Notes: generated from the sequence alone by a model not told the origin. A stretch of 64,000 nt of DNA from Variovorax paradoxus (GCF_018614875.1 NZ_JAGGNW010000017.1:62001-126000); one strand, 5' to 3'. Counted from the stretch's first letter, positions 10,880-21,306 are shown. Numbers and translations: made by a program.

Positions 10880-11455
10880 TCACTTGTTCTGATGAATCGT
10901 GAATCGGGCTTCTTTGTCACCCGATCGTGCGACGTAGTGATTGAGCCCCCACGCGCCCGTGGCGATGAAGTCCTGGACCTTGATGTCGAAGTCGACAGGC
11001 TCGCCGGCGTAGGCTTCGTCAGTCTTGCCGCCGACGATGGGTGTAAGAAAAATCTCAGCCCGCGGGTTCTGGATGTAAGGATCGCTCATCAGCGTCACGC
11101 GCCCGTCCGGATCGCGGGCGACCGGTTCGCCTTCCTTCAGCGGAAGAGCCACCCAGCGTTCGGCCAGCTGAACGCCTTCGATATGAGGGCGCCTGTTCTT
11201 CTGGCCGCGCAGGGTTCCCGAGAAATGGTATTCAACGATCGCCGGCCGGCTGAAAAGCCCCAGGCGATTCTCATGGACCGGCTGAGCGTCGAATCCTTTC
11301 AGTTCCAGGCGGTGCTGAGAACCAAACCAGCCGATCCTGGTGACGACGGGAACATCCGAGACCGGTGAAGGCATCATGATCTTCCATGCAATGACGCCCC
11401 CTAGAGCGAGCGTCGCCACGACGCCGACACCGGCTAGAAGCATTTTTTTCCTCAT
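10880..11455 (-). CDS. Hypothetical protein with N-terminal membrane anchor
   Basis: A 191-residue protein not recognised. It starts MRKKMLLAGVGVVATLALGG and continues to about residue 25 as a single hydrophobic segment, either an uncleaved anchor or a signal peptide. The rest is polar and probably periplasmic, with a beta-rich look (PAIVEYHFSGTLRGQKN, AEIFLTPIVGG). An in-frame start six codons further upstream is possible; the one chosen puts basic residues right before the hydrophobic stretch. It stands alone between mdcR and the dct locus. No function can be proposed. Confidence 0.65.
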   Translation of the reverse strand: MRKKMLLAGVGVVATLALGGVIAWKIMMPSPVSDVPVVTRIGWFGSQHRLELKGFDAQPVHENRLGLFSRPAIVEYHFSGTLRGQKNRRPHIEGVQLAERWVALPLKEGEPVARDPDGRVTLMSDPYIQNPRAEIFLTPIVGGKTDEAYAGEPVDFDIKVQDFIATGAWGLNHYVARSGDKEARFTIHQNK

Positions 11456-11561
11456 GTCTGCTACCCCTCGCACTGTGTGCCTTTCGTGCTGACGATCGAT
11501 TCTGTCTGATCCGCCAAATCCGCCTCACCGGGCCGACCCTCAGGGTTTGCCCTTAGCCCCG

Positions 11562-11601
11562 GTCCGGCAATTCGGACGGCCTCCACGCTCCGCATCCGGA
11601 T
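11562..11601. promoter_or_regulatory. Candidate upstream activator sites for DctD
   Basis: Two dyads lie 80-120 bp upstream of the sigma-54 promoter: GTCCG-N6-CGGAC at 11562-11577 and the palindrome ATCCGGAT at 11594-11601. Enhancer-binding proteins such as DctD bind inverted repeats at about this distance. Similar GC-rich dyads arise by chance in this genome, so the assignment is tentative. Confidence 0.3.
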
Positions 11602-11683
11602 CGTCGGCGCGGCATTCGCTTCGTTCTCGGCTCGCTCCCCGTGAAATCAATGACTTAGCGAGCTTTGCGCGCCGCGCGCCGCG

Positions 11684-11699
11684 TGGCACATCGATTGCT
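11684..11699 (+). promoter_or_regulatory. Sigma-54 (-24/-12) promoter of dctA
   Basis: The sequence TGGCAC-N5-TTGCT is a full match to the sigma-54 promoter consensus, with the invariant GG and GC dinucleotides correctly spaced. It lies on the dctA strand, 211 bp upstream of the dctA start codon. Sigma-54 promoters need an NtrC-type activator, and one (DctD) is encoded just downstream, so this is very probably the dctA promoter. Transcription would begin near 11711. Confidence 0.85.
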
Positions 11700-11761
11700 C
11701 TGTAACCAAGCCGACCGCGTCGCCCGATGCAGGTCCCGGCCATGACACAGGAGACAAACCG

Positions 11762-11890
11762 ATGAGCAGCATGGGTGACCTTGACCCCACGGAACCGGCG
11801 AGTGGATCGATGCGCCGCATCGTCGGCGGCGGCATCGTCGGCACGCATGCGGGCGACCTGATCGGCGAGTGCTTCGCCGCCGGCGTCTGA
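11762..11890 (+). CDS. Possible 42-residue leader ORF in the dctA 5' region
   Basis: A short frame starting with ATG directly after a good ribosome-binding site (CAGGAGACAAACCG) encodes 42 residues with genome-like codon choice. It begins MSSMGDLDPTEPASGSMRR and continues with a glycine-rich segment VGGGIVGTHAGDLIGE. It lies between the sigma-54 promoter and dctA and ends 19 bp before the dctA GTG, so it should be on the same transcript. It resembles no family I know. It may be a regulatory leader peptide, a small protein, or chance. Confidence 0.4.
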   Translation: MSSMGDLDPTEPASGSMRRIVGGGIVGTHAGDLIGECFAAGV

Positions 11891-11909
11891 AATTTTCCAG
11901 GAGATACCC

Positions 11910-13256
11910 GTGGACCACCAAGCCGTACCCAAGCCCCCTTTTTACAGATCCCTGTACTTCCAGGTCATCACGGCCATCGTGCTCGGGGTGCTGCTGGGGC
12001 ACTTCTACCCCGACACCGGGGCATCGATGAAACCGCTGGGCGACGGCTTCATCAAGCTCATCAAGATGATCATCGCGCCGATCATCTTCTGCACGGTGGT
12101 GGTCGGCATCGCCGGCATGGAGGACATGAAGAAGGTCGGCAAGACCGGCGGCCTGGCGCTCCTGTACTTCGAGATCGTGAGCAGCATCGCGCTGGTGGTG
12201 GGACTGGTCATCATCAACATCGTGCAGCCCGGCACGGGCATGAACGTCGACGTGAGCCAGCTCGACACCAAGGGCATCGCGGCCTACACCGGCCCGGGCA
12301 AGATGCAGAGCACCACCGACTTCCTGCTCAACGTGATCCCGAGCACGGTGGTCGATGCCTTCGCCAAGGGCGAGATCCTGCAGGTGCTGCTGATCGCCGT
12401 GATGTTCGGCTTTGCGCTGCACAAGTTCGGCGGCCGCGGCACGCTGGTGTTCGACATGATCGAGAAGGGCTCGCACGTGCTCTTCGTGATCGTGGGCTAC
12501 ATCATGAAGGTCGCGCCCATCGGCGCCTTCGGTGCCATGGCCTTCACCATCGGCAAGTACGGCGTGAGCTCGCTGCTGCAGCTCGGCCAGCTGATGGGCA
12601 CGTTCTACCTGACCTGCCTGCTGTTCATCTTCGTAATTCTTGGGGGGATCGCGCGGTTCCACGGCTTCAGCATCTGGAAGTTCATCAAGTACATCAAGGA
12701 AGAACTGCTGATCGTGCTGGGCACGTCCTCCAGCGAATCGGTGCTGCCGCGCATGATGGCCAAGATGGAGAACCTGGGCGCGAAGAAGTCGGTGGTGGGC
12801 CTGGTCATTCCGACCGGCTACTCGTTCAATCTCGACGGCACCTCGATCTACCTGACGATGGCCGCGGTGTTCATTGCGCAGGCCACCAACACGCCGATGT
12901 CGCTGACGCAGCAGATCACGCTGCTGGCCGTGCTGCTGCTCACCTCGAAGGGCGCGGCGGGCGTCACGGGCAGCGGCTTCATCGTGCTGGCGGCCACGCT
13001 GTCGGCCGTGGGCCATGTGCCGGTGGCGGGGCTGGCGCTCATCCTGGGCATCGACCGCTTCATGTCCGAAGCGCGCGCGCTCACCAACCTGATCGGCAAC
13101 GGCGTGGCCACCCTGGTGGTCGCCAAATGGACCGGCGACCTGGACACCGTGCGCATGCACCAGCACCTGAACCAGGAAAGCCCGGCGGAAGCCGACGAGC
13201 CCGAACGCGTGCTCGATGCCGCCAAGGTGCAGATGCCCGCGGGTTCGGGCCGCTGA
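11910..13256 (+). CDS. dctA: C4-dicarboxylate:proton/sodium symporter DctA
   Basis: A 448-residue inner-membrane transporter of the dicarboxylate/amino acid:cation symporter family. Diagnostic stretches are KMIIAPIIFCTVVVGIAGM, the serine-rich loop GTSSSESVLPRM and PTGYSFNLDGTSIY, which form the substrate and ion site in this fold. It takes up succinate, fumarate and malate. The start is GTG at 11910, preceded by CCAGGAGATACCC. The upstream sigma-54 promoter and the dctB-dctD genes downstream on the same strand show how it is controlled. Confidence 0.95.
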   Translation: MDHQAVPKPPFYRSLYFQVITAIVLGVLLGHFYPDTGASMKPLGDGFIKLIKMIIAPIIFCTVVVGIAGMEDMKKVGKTGGLALLYFEIVSSIALVVGLVIINIVQPGTGMNVDVSQLDTKGIAAYTGPGKMQSTTDFLLNVIPSTVVDAFAKGEILQVLLIAVMFGFALHKFGGRGTLVFDMIEKGSHVLFVIVGYIMKVAPIGAFGAMAFTIGKYGVSSLLQLGQLMGTFYLTCLLFIFVILGGIARFHGFSIWKFIKYIKEELLIVLGTSSSESVLPRMMAKMENLGAKKSVVGLVIPTGYSFNLDGTSIYLTMAAVFIAQATNTPMSLTQQITLLAVLLLTSKGAAGVTGSGFIVLAATLSAVGHVPVAGLALILGIDRFMSEARALTNLIGNGVATLVVAKWTGDLDTVRMHQHLNQESPAEADEPERVLDAAKVQMPAGSGR

Positions 13257-13387
13257 GCGGCGCACGACACCATTGGCGAAGGAGTACGGCGTCACGCGCG
13301 AGATGGACCCTGGCTGAAACCATCGGTGACACCCGCCACCGGGCAGCCACTGATGCGGCCTTCACGGCCTTGTGCAATAACGGGCTC

Positions 13388-15219
13388 ATGATTTCATGGG
13401 AGCCGGCCCGGCGCTTCGACTTGCCTTCTCGCACCTCCAGACGCTGGCGCGGCCTGCCGCGGTGGTGCGGCGCGCTGGCGCTGGTGGCCCTGGCCGCCGT
13501 CGCCGGCCATTACCTTGCCATGCAGAACGGCCTGGCGCGGCTGCGCGAGGCGGCCGACCACCGGCTCGACATGCTCGCGACCGGGCTCGATGCCGATCTG
13601 GCCCGGTTCGAGTACCTGCCGGCGCTGCTGGAGATGACCCCCATCGTTCCGGCGCTGCTCGGCACGCCGTCGGATTCGCAGTTGCGCGACGCGGTCAACC
13701 GCTACCTCGGCGGCGTCAACGCCGCCGCGGGCGCGGAAATGCTCTATGTGCTCGATGCCGCGGGCATTTCGCTGGCGGCCTCCGACTGGGACCGGCCCGG
13801 CACCACCGTCGGCCAGGACCTGTCGTTCCGGCCCTACGTGATCGATGCGCTGGGGCAGGGCAGGGGCCGCTTCTACGGCGTCGGCATCACCAGCCGCAAG
13901 CCGGGCTACTACCTCTCGTACGCCCTGCGCCGCGACCAGCCCACGCGCGGCGTGGTGGCCGTCAAGGTCAACCTCGAGGAGACCGAACGCGCCTGGCGCA
14001 AGCTGCCGGGCGACGTGGCGCTGCTCGACCAGCGCGGCGTGGTGATCCTCTCCACCCGTGAAGACCTGAAGTTCCGGCCGCTGCTGCCGCTCGATGCCTC
14101 GCAGCGGGCCGAGGTGCTGCGCTCGCGGCCCTACGGCGAGGCCGGCCTGCAGCCGCTGCAGTGGACGCTGAAGGAGGCGCTGGCGCGCGACGTGCAGGTC
14201 ATCACGCTCGACGGCGTCGACCAGCTCGCCTCCACGCGTTCGCTGCGCGGTGCGCCGTGGCAGCTGATGGCGTTCGACGACCTGGCGCCGGTGCGCGTGG
14301 GCGCGCGCAATGCGGCCATCACCGCGAGCCTTGCGATGGCGGTGCTGCTGCTGATCGCCGTCGCGCTGTGGCAGCGCCGCCGGGCCGTGCGGCAGAAGCT
14401 GGCCAGCCAGGCTGCGCTGCAGGTGGCGCACGACACCCTCGAATCGACCGTGGCGGCACGCACCGCGCAGCTGCACGCCGCCCATGGCGAGCTGGTGCAT
14501 GCCGGCAAGATGGCGGCGCTGGGCCAGATGTCGGCCGGCGTGGTGCACGAGCTGAACCAGCCGCTCACCGCCATGCGCACGCTTTCGGAGAGCGCCGCCA
14601 TCCTGCTCGACAAGAACCGCTTCGACGACGTGCGCGGCAACCTGCAGCGCATCCGCGGCATGGTCGACCGCCTGGCACGCCTGACCTCGCAGCTCAAGAC
14701 CTTCGCGCACAAGAGCGAGCTGCCGCTCGCGCCGGTGCCGGTGGCGCGGGCCGTGGCCGATGCGCAGGCCATCGTGGCCGAGGCCACGAAGAAGAACGGC
14801 GTTGCCATCGAGGTCGACGTGCAGCCCGCCACCCTCAGCGTCATGGCGGAGGAGGCCGCACTGGGCAGCGTGCTCGTCAACCTGATGCGCAACGCCATCG
14901 ACGCCATGCAGGCCTCGCCGCGGCGCACGCTGCGCCTGGAAGCACGGCCGCAGGAGGGCCGGGTGATCCTGCGCGCGAGCGACACCGGGCCGGGCATTCC
15001 GCCCGAGATCCTGCCGCGCCTGTTCGAGCCCTTTGTCACCAGCAAGCCGGCGGGCGCCGGGCTGGGCCTGGGCCTCGTGATCTCGGCACAATTGGTGCGG
15101 GCGATGGACGGCACGCTGCGTGCCGCCAACCTGCCGGATGGCGGTGCCTGCTTCGTCGCCGACCTGCCGGCCGCCGTCCAAACCATCCTTATTCCCACCC
15201 CCACAGGAGTGATCAACAA

Positions 15220-15223
<4 letters not shown>
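13388..15223 (+). CDS. dctB: Sensor histidine kinase DctB for C4-dicarboxylates
   Basis: A 611-residue membrane sensor kinase. A transmembrane segment near residues 27-45 and another near 308-328 bracket a periplasmic double-PAS-type (Cache) sensor region with FRPYVIDALGQGRGRFYGVG. The dimerisation/phosphoacceptor segment reads SAGVVHELNQPLTAM, placing the phosphorylated histidine at about residue 387. The ATPase domain follows, with NLMRNAIDAM (N box), DTGPGIP and GLGLGLVIS. The start at 13388 is the first ATG giving a normal N-terminus; upstream in-frame sequence overlaps dctA. The stop overlaps the dctD GTG start. Confidence 0.93.
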
Positions 15224-16587
<1,364 letters not shown>

Positions 16588-16589
16588 TT

Positions 16590-16609
16590 CGCAGGCCGGC
16601 CGCCCTGCG
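16590..16609 (+). terminator. Hairpin just after dctD
   Basis: CGCAGG and CCTGCG pair across an eight-base GC-rich loop three bases past the dctD stop. There is no T-run after it, so it is at most a weak terminator or an mRNA-stabilising stem. Confidence 0.3.
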
Positions 16610-16727
16610 ATGCATCCCCGCTTGCATCGGCGCGGTCAATCCCGTACGCTGGCCCAACGTCCACGCACACCGCCCGAGCCCTTGCGGGCCGCCGGACCGG
16701 CTTTCCGGACGCCAAGGAGTCCGCGCC

Positions 16728-18794
16728 ATGCCAAGCCGATCGAACGGCCTTACGGCCGAAATGGAAGCAGTGCGAACGCTGGCGCTCGTCGGCGCCGCTG
16801 CCGCCGGCAAGAGCTCCCTCGCCGAGGCCCTGCTGCACAAGGCCGGCGCCATTGCAGCGTGCGGCAGCATCGAGCGCGGCAGCACCGTCAGCGACTACGA
16901 CCCGCTCGAACGTCGCATGCTGCACTCGCTCAACGCATCGCTGATGCACCTCACGCACGGCGGCACGCGGATTCACCTGATCGACACCCCCGGCGGCGCC
17001 GATTTCCTGGGCCAGAGCCTGCCCGCGCTGGAGGCGGTGGAGACCGCGGCCATCGTCATCAATGCCGCCACCGGCATCGAGCCGATGACGGTGCGCATGA
17101 TGGAGTACGCGGCCTCGCGCCACCTCGCCCGCATCATCATCGTCAACAAGATCGACTCGCAGGGCGTCTCGCTGTCCGGCCTGCTGGCCGACATCCAGGC
17201 CACGTTCGGCCGCGAATGCCTGCCGCTGAACCTGCCCGACGGGGTCGGCAAGCAGGTGGTGGACTGCTTCTTCAACCGCTTCGGGCGGTCCGACTTCGGC
17301 CCCGTCGAAGCAGCGCACCGCGCGCTGGTGGAGCAGGTGGTCGAGGTCGACGCGGCCTTCGTCGACCGCTACCTCGAGCAGGGCGACGTGGATCCGGCCG
17401 AGCTGCATGCGCCGCTCGAGCAGGCGCTGCGCGAAGGCCACCTGATCCCGGTGTGCTTCGTCTCGACGCGCAGCGGCGCCGGCGTGGCCGAGCTGCTCGA
17501 CGTGATCGTCAAGCTCCTGCCCGACCCGACCGAGGCCAACCCGCCGAACTTCATCGTCGGCGAGGGCGCGGAGGCCAAGCCCATGGAAGCCAGGCCCGAC
17601 CCGTCGCTGCACGTGCTGGCGCATGTGTTCAAGGTCACGGTCGACCCCTATGTCGGCAAGCTCGGCATCTTCCGCGTGCACCAGGGCACGGTCCTGTGCG
17701 ACAGCCAGCTCTACGTGGGCGACGGCCGCAAGCCCTTCAAGGTGGGGCACCTGTTCATGCTGCAGGGCAAAGACCATGTCGAGGTGTCGCACGCGGTGCC
17801 GGGCGACATCGTGGCGGTGGCCAAGGTCGAGGAGATCCAATTCGATGCCGTGCTGCACGACGCGGCCGAAGACAACCACGTCCATCTCGCACCGCTGGCG
17901 TTCCCGGTGCCGGTGCACGGCCTGGCCGTGGAGCCCAAGCGCCATGGCGACGAGCAGCGCGCCTGGGAGATCCTCGGCAAGCTCGTGGCCGAGGACCCCT
18001 GCCTGCGCCTCGAGCATGTGATCGCGACCAACGAGACGGTGCTCTACGGGCTTGGCGAGCTGCACCTGCGCATCGTGCTCGAGCGCCTGCGCGAGGTGTA
18101 CCGCTTCGAGGTCCAGACGCGGCCGCCGCGCATTGCCTACCGGGAGACCGTGACCGCACCGGCCGCGGGCCACCACCGCCACAAGAAACAGACCGGCGGC
18201 GCCGGCCAGTTCGGCGAAGTGTTCCTGCGCATCGAGCCGCTGGCGCGCGGCGCCGGCTTCCAGTTCGCCGACGAAGTCAGGGGCGGCGCGATTCCGGGCC
18301 AGTTCATCCCCGCGGTCGAGAAGGGTGTGCGCGAGGTGCTGATGAGCGGCGCGATCGCCGGCTATCCGGTGGTCGATGTGCGCGTCGTGGTGCACGACGG
18401 CAAACACCACAGCGTCGACAGCAAGGACATCGCCTTCGCGACCGCCGGCCGCAAGGCCTTCATGGCCGCGATCCGCGAGGCCCGGCCGGTGGTGCTGGAG
18501 CCGATCGTCCAGATCGAGATCGCCGTGCCTGAACATTCCGTCGGCGATGTCACGAGCGACCTGTCGTCGCGGCGCGGCCTGGTCACCGGCACGTCGGCAC
18601 TGGGGGGCGGCACCGTGACCGTCGGCGGCCAGGTGCCCGAGGCCGAGCTGGCCAACTACCAGTCGCGGCTCAATGCGATGACCAGCGGCCAGGGCCGCTA
18701 CACCATCGCGCTGTCGCACTACGAAGCCGTGCCGCCGGCCGTGCAGCAGACGCTGATGAGCCAGTATCGGGTGCGCGAGGACGACCAGGTGTGA
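16728..18794 (+). CDS. Elongation factor G-like GTPase (FusA2 type)
   Basis: A 688-residue translational GTPase homologous to EF-G. G1 reads LVGAAAAGKSSL, G3 is DTPGGAD, and G4 is NKID. The domain II, IV and V region follows, including HKKQTGGAGQFGEV and SSRRGLVTGTSALGGG. The P-loop is shifted from the canonical EF-G AHVDAGKTT, and the sequence departs from housekeeping EF-G throughout, which marks it as the accessory paralogue. The ATG at 16728 follows CAAGGAGTCCGCGCC. It stands alone, not in an rpsL-rpsG-fusA-tuf operon, which supports a non-housekeeping role that I cannot define. Confidence 0.85.
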   Translation: MPSRSNGLTAEMEAVRTLALVGAAAAGKSSLAEALLHKAGAIAACGSIERGSTVSDYDPLERRMLHSLNASLMHLTHGGTRIHLIDTPGGADFLGQSLPALEAVETAAIVINAATGIEPMTVRMMEYAASRHLARIIIVNKIDSQGVSLSGLLADIQATFGRECLPLNLPDGVGKQVVDCFFNRFGRSDFGPVEAAHRALVEQVVEVDAAFVDRYLEQGDVDPAELHAPLEQALREGHLIPVCFVSTRSGAGVAELLDVIVKLLPDPTEANPPNFIVGEGAEAKPMEARPDPSLHVLAHVFKVTVDPYVGKLGIFRVHQGTVLCDSQLYVGDGRKPFKVGHLFMLQGKDHVEVSHAVPGDIVAVAKVEEIQFDAVLHDAAEDNHVHLAPLAFPVPVHGLAVEPKRHGDEQRAWEILGKLVAEDPCLRLEHVIATNETVLYGLGELHLRIVLERLREVYRFEVQTRPPRIAYRETVTAPAAGHHRHKKQTGGAGQFGEVFLRIEPLARGAGFQFADEVRGGAIPGQFIPAVEKGVREVLMSGAIAGYPVVDVRVVVHDGKHHSVDSKDIAFATAGRKAFMAAIREARPVVLEPIVQIEIAVPEHSVGDVTSDLSSRRGLVTGTSALGGGTVTVGGQVPEAELANYQSRLNAMTSGQGRYTIALSHYEAVPPAVQQTLMSQYRVREDDQV

Positions 18795-19015
18795 AGCTCG
18801 GATCGGGTCCCGAATACGCTTAGCGCGTGGCTCATGCGCTCATCTCAGCGCACAGCAGCAGGCAGCTCAACAATCGATAGGCGCCGTCGGCTCTGCGGGT
18901 TCGTAGGATGCGGTTGGCGTGCCCTGGTGGACGCATCTGCCAGCCCAGCGCCGAGCGTTCCCAGACCGAGGAGCGCATCCAGTGTGATGCCCATCGCTGT
19001 TGGCCGCGCCACGCA

Positions 19016-19378
19016 CTACCGTGCAGACGACTCCTGCCCGAACTTGATGAGGTTGCCGTCCGGGTCGACGACATAGAGCTCGTCCATGCCCCACGCCGTG
19101 CGGACCACATCCTGCAGTGAGGGCAGCTTTGGGCTGAGCTCGCGGTGCACCGCCGCGATGTCCGCCACGCGGATGTAGCACGAGGTATTCTCAGCGATGT
19201 GCTTGTCGTCGCAGGCCCAGAAGTGCAGCTCTGTATCGCCGCGCACCGCCATCCCATAGGAGAAGTCCGCGAAATTTCGCGTCTGGAATCCAAGCACGCT
19301 CTTATAGAAGTCCAAAGTGCGCGTCAAATCGAGAGACGCCAGTACGGGGATTGCCTTGCCGAAGCTTGCTGGGTTCAT
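19016..19378 (-). CDS. VOC/glyoxalase-fold protein, bleomycin-resistance-like
   Basis: A 120-residue protein of the vicinal oxygen chelate superfamily. It shows the paired beta-alpha-beta pattern, with VLASLDLTRTLDFYKSVLGF at the start and LYVVDPDGNLIKFGQ at the end. Small members of this shape bind antibiotics such as bleomycin or act as lyases and dioxygenases; nothing here picks one role. The start at 19378 (MNPASFGKAIPVL) gives the family N-terminus; an upstream ATG would add 43 atypical residues. It is divergent from the cupin gene, with 107 bp between start codons. Confidence 0.8.
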   Translation of the reverse strand: MNPASFGKAIPVLASLDLTRTLDFYKSVLGFQTRNFADFSYGMAVRGDTELHFWACDDKHIAENTSCYIRVADIAAVHRELSPKLPSLQDVVRTAWGMDELYVVDPDGNLIKFGQESSAR

Positions 19379-19485
19379 CACGAAATCCTGTTTCCTTGAT
19401 GAAGCATTGTGCAGCGCAGTGCGCGGTTTGAGCGTCCGCCGCGCAGGCTCTGGACAGCGCGCGTCCACCTTGCCAAACTGCCCGC

Positions 19486-19821
19486 ATGGCACTCCACCAC
19501 GCATCATCCGGCCAGGTCATGAACCTCGGCGCGCTCGACGCGCAGGCGGCGGAGACCTGTGCGCTCCTGAAGGCGCGCGACATCGAGATCATGTGGCTGG
19601 TGCTGCCGGCCGGCAAGCAGGTTCCGTCGCATGCCGTCTCAACGTCGATGACCTTGCAGTGCGTGCGCGGCAAGGTCGAAGTGCAGCTCGACGGCAACGT
19701 GAAGCTGCTGGAGCCCGATCAGGTCATGTACCTTGCCGGCGGCGTGCCGCACGGCCTGCATGCACTGGAGGACGCCAGGCTGCTGATGACCGTCGTGCTG
19801 CCGGCCAGCCGCACTGACTGA
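19486..19821 (+). CDS. Small cupin-domain protein
   Basis: A 111-residue single-domain cupin. The segments GKQVPSHAVSTSMTLQCVRGKVEVQ and PDQVMYLAGGVPHGLHALED correspond to the two cupin motifs. The second keeps its histidine, while the first has lost the usual HxH pair and has only one His. It could be a small-molecule binding or metal-dependent regulator-like protein. It is transcribed divergently from the VOC gene. Confidence 0.75.
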   Translation: MALHHASSGQVMNLGALDAQAAETCALLKARDIEIMWLVLPAGKQVPSHAVSTSMTLQCVRGKVEVQLDGNVKLLEPDQVMYLAGGVPHGLHALEDARLLMTVVLPASRTD

Positions 19822-19883
19822 CCCGGAACAGGGCGCGCGCTGAAGGCGGCTTCGGCAGCCCGCCGCGGCCAACTCCGCACCGG

Positions 19884-20087
19884 CTACTTGGCAGATGCGG
19901 GCGGGCTTTCTTTCACCTCAGGCGCAGCGGTGGCGCCGCTTGCAGGAACGTTGCCTGGCCCCTTCGATAGATCGGCGATGCCGTAGAAGAAAAGCACCCC
20001 GACGACGACGACCGCAATGACGGCCAGCAATGTCCACATCAAGCGGCGGCCGACGTCGCCTCGTTGCCGCGCTTGCCTGGTTGCCAC
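19884..20087 (-). CDS. Small single-pass membrane protein
   Basis: A 67-residue protein with basic residues at the N-terminus, one transmembrane helix (LMWTLLAVIAVVVVGVLFFYG) and a Pro/Ala/Ser-rich tail of about 35 residues. The GTG at 20087 is chosen because GAGGAGAAAAGCC precedes it; a longer ATG-started frame begins with low-quality sequence. No family is recognised. The topology suggests a small inner-membrane protein with a periplasmic tail. Confidence 0.6.
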   Translation of the reverse strand: MATRQARQRGDVGRRLMWTLLAVIAVVVVGVLFFYGIADLSKGPGNVPASGATAAPEVKESPPASAK

Positions 20088-20252
20088 GGCTTTTCTCCTC
20101 GTTGCGGCGGCACGATGCCTCCGGAGGAAACCAGCATGAACCCGCGAAGATGCGGCGCCATGCCGCATTGGCGCCTCTTGCTGAGGGTGGATCTCCTACG
20201 CCGGGCGCAGGACTGGCGAGGCGCGCCGCCGCATCTCTCCAGGCCTTCGGCT

Positions 20253-21176
20253 TCAGCTCTTCGGCGGCGACTGCTGCTGCAGCAGGAACAGATGGAGTGC
20301 GCGCACGTCCGTTTCGCTGATCTCGCGCAACGACTCGAAGGGCATCACCCGCACCGGCGTGCCGTCGGGGCGCTGGCCGGTCTTGAAGAGGCGCATCATC
20401 GATTCGGCATCGGCATAGCGCGCCATCACCGAGCCATCGCCGGGTGCGAGCCGCGAGGCCGGGGGCCAGTCCGGCGGACCGCCGGGGATCTTGCCGCCCT
20501 GCAGCTGCGCCCCATGGCAGCCGAGGCACATGTTCGCAACGTAGGCGCCGTGCGCCACGCTCACGCCCTCGGGCACCGGCGCGGCGGACGGCCGCGTGTG
20601 GTCGATCTTCGCGGCGGCATCCTGGATCACGCCGAAGCCGTAGAGTGCGCGCACCGGCAGGGGCAGGTCGACCACCGCGGGCGTGCCCTGCGTTGACGGC
20701 ATGCTGCGGATGTGGGCGACGAGGGCGGCAAGGTCGTCATCGGTGAAGCGGTTGTAGTCCTCGCTTGGCATGATCATCAGCGGCCGGCCACCCGGATGCA
20801 CGCCGTGGCGGATCGTGCGCACCCAGTCTTCCGGCCGATAGGCGGCGGTCACGCTCGCGCTGCCGGGGGCGATCTGCGGCCCGGCCACGCGCAGGCCGTT
20901 CGGATCGTCGATGAACGTGCGGCCGCCGCCGTTCGCGCCGTGGCAATCGACGCAGCCGCGCGAGGCGTAGAGATACTGTCCGCGCACGATGGATGCCGTG
21001 TCGGTGAGCGCCCGCAAAGCCACCGGCTGCACGTCGACATCGACGCGGCGCGCCATCTTCCGGTCGGCCAATTGCAGGCCGCTCCACACCACGGCTGCGG
21101 CCAGCAGCACGAGCACCAGCAGCACCCCTGCGCCGCGACGCAGCCAGCGGGCTGCACGTCCTGTGGATGCATTCAT
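20253..21176 (-). CDS. Membrane-anchored di-heme cytochrome c
   Basis: A 307-residue protein with an N-terminal hydrophobic helix near residues 16-32 that anchors or exports it. Two CxxCH heme c sites follow, at Cys75-His79 (CVDCHG) and Cys217-His221 (CLGCHG). Candidate distal Met ligands lie in LMIMPSEDYN and VRVMPFESL. It resembles cytochrome c subunits that pass electrons from periplasmic dehydrogenases to the respiratory chain, but no dehydrogenase is encoded next to it. The ATG overlaps the stop of a 23-codon ORF upstream, and the gene is divergent from a TetR regulator. Confidence 0.88.
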   Translation of the reverse strand: MNASTGRAARWLRRGAGVLLVLVLLAAAVVWSGLQLADRKMARRVDVDVQPVALRALTDTASIVRGQYLYASRGCVDCHGANGGGRTFIDDPNGLRVAGPQIAPGSASVTAAYRPEDWVRTIRHGVHPGGRPLMIMPSEDYNRFTDDDLAALVAHIRSMPSTQGTPAVVDLPLPVRALYGFGVIQDAAAKIDHTRPSAAPVPEGVSVAHGAYVANMCLGCHGAQLQGGKIPGGPPDWPPASRLAPGDGSVMARYADAESMMRLFKTGQRPDGTPVRVMPFESLREISETDVRALHLFLLQQQSPPKS

Positions 21177-21244
21177 CGCGCGGCCTCGGCTCGAGGATTG
21201 CGACGGCGGGGCGGCAGATATGCCAGGTTCGGGATGGCCGACAT
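21173..21244 (-). CDS. Possible 23-residue leader ORF coupled to the cytochrome c gene
   Basis: ATG at 21244, preceded by GGAGACCCTC, opens a 23-codon frame (MSAIPNLAYLPPRRRNPR...) whose TGA overlaps the cytochrome ATG as ATGA. The cytochrome gene itself lacks a separate strong ribosome-binding site, so translation of this ORF could deliver ribosomes to it. It may instead be the trimmed remnant of a larger upstream subunit gene. It is too short for any homology statement. Confidence 0.4.
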   Translation of the reverse strand: MSAIPNLAYLPPRRRNPRAEAAR

Positions 21245-21277
21245 GAGGGTCTCCGTAAAATGATCGCTATGGACAAA

Positions 21278-21296
21278 TTTGGACGATGTGTCCAAA
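21278..21296. promoter_or_regulatory. Palindromic operator between the cytochrome c and TetR genes
   Basis: TTTGGAC-GATGT-GTCCAAA is a perfect 19-bp dyad in the short divergent gap, close to both gene starts. An additional TGGAC half-site lies just upstream at 21270. Size and position fit a TetR-family operator, so the neighbouring regulator probably represses itself and the divergent cytochrome gene. No ligand is indicated. Confidence 0.65.
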
Positions 21297-21306
21297 ATTG
21301 AACGAT

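Noticed and set aside
11742..11765. A seven-codon ORF (MTQETNR) overlapping the 42-codon leader ORF of dctA
   Set aside because: It is too short and has no ribosome-binding site of its own, so it is probably chance.
11655..13295. A 546-codon minus-strand frame opposite dctA
   Set aside because: It is His/Arg/Asp-rich antisense sequence with no motif, while dctA on the plus strand is a full-length, well-conserved transporter.
13394..15181. A 595-codon minus-strand frame opposite dctB
   Set aside because: The plus strand encodes an intact sensor kinase with His, N and G boxes, and the antisense frame has no recognisable feature.
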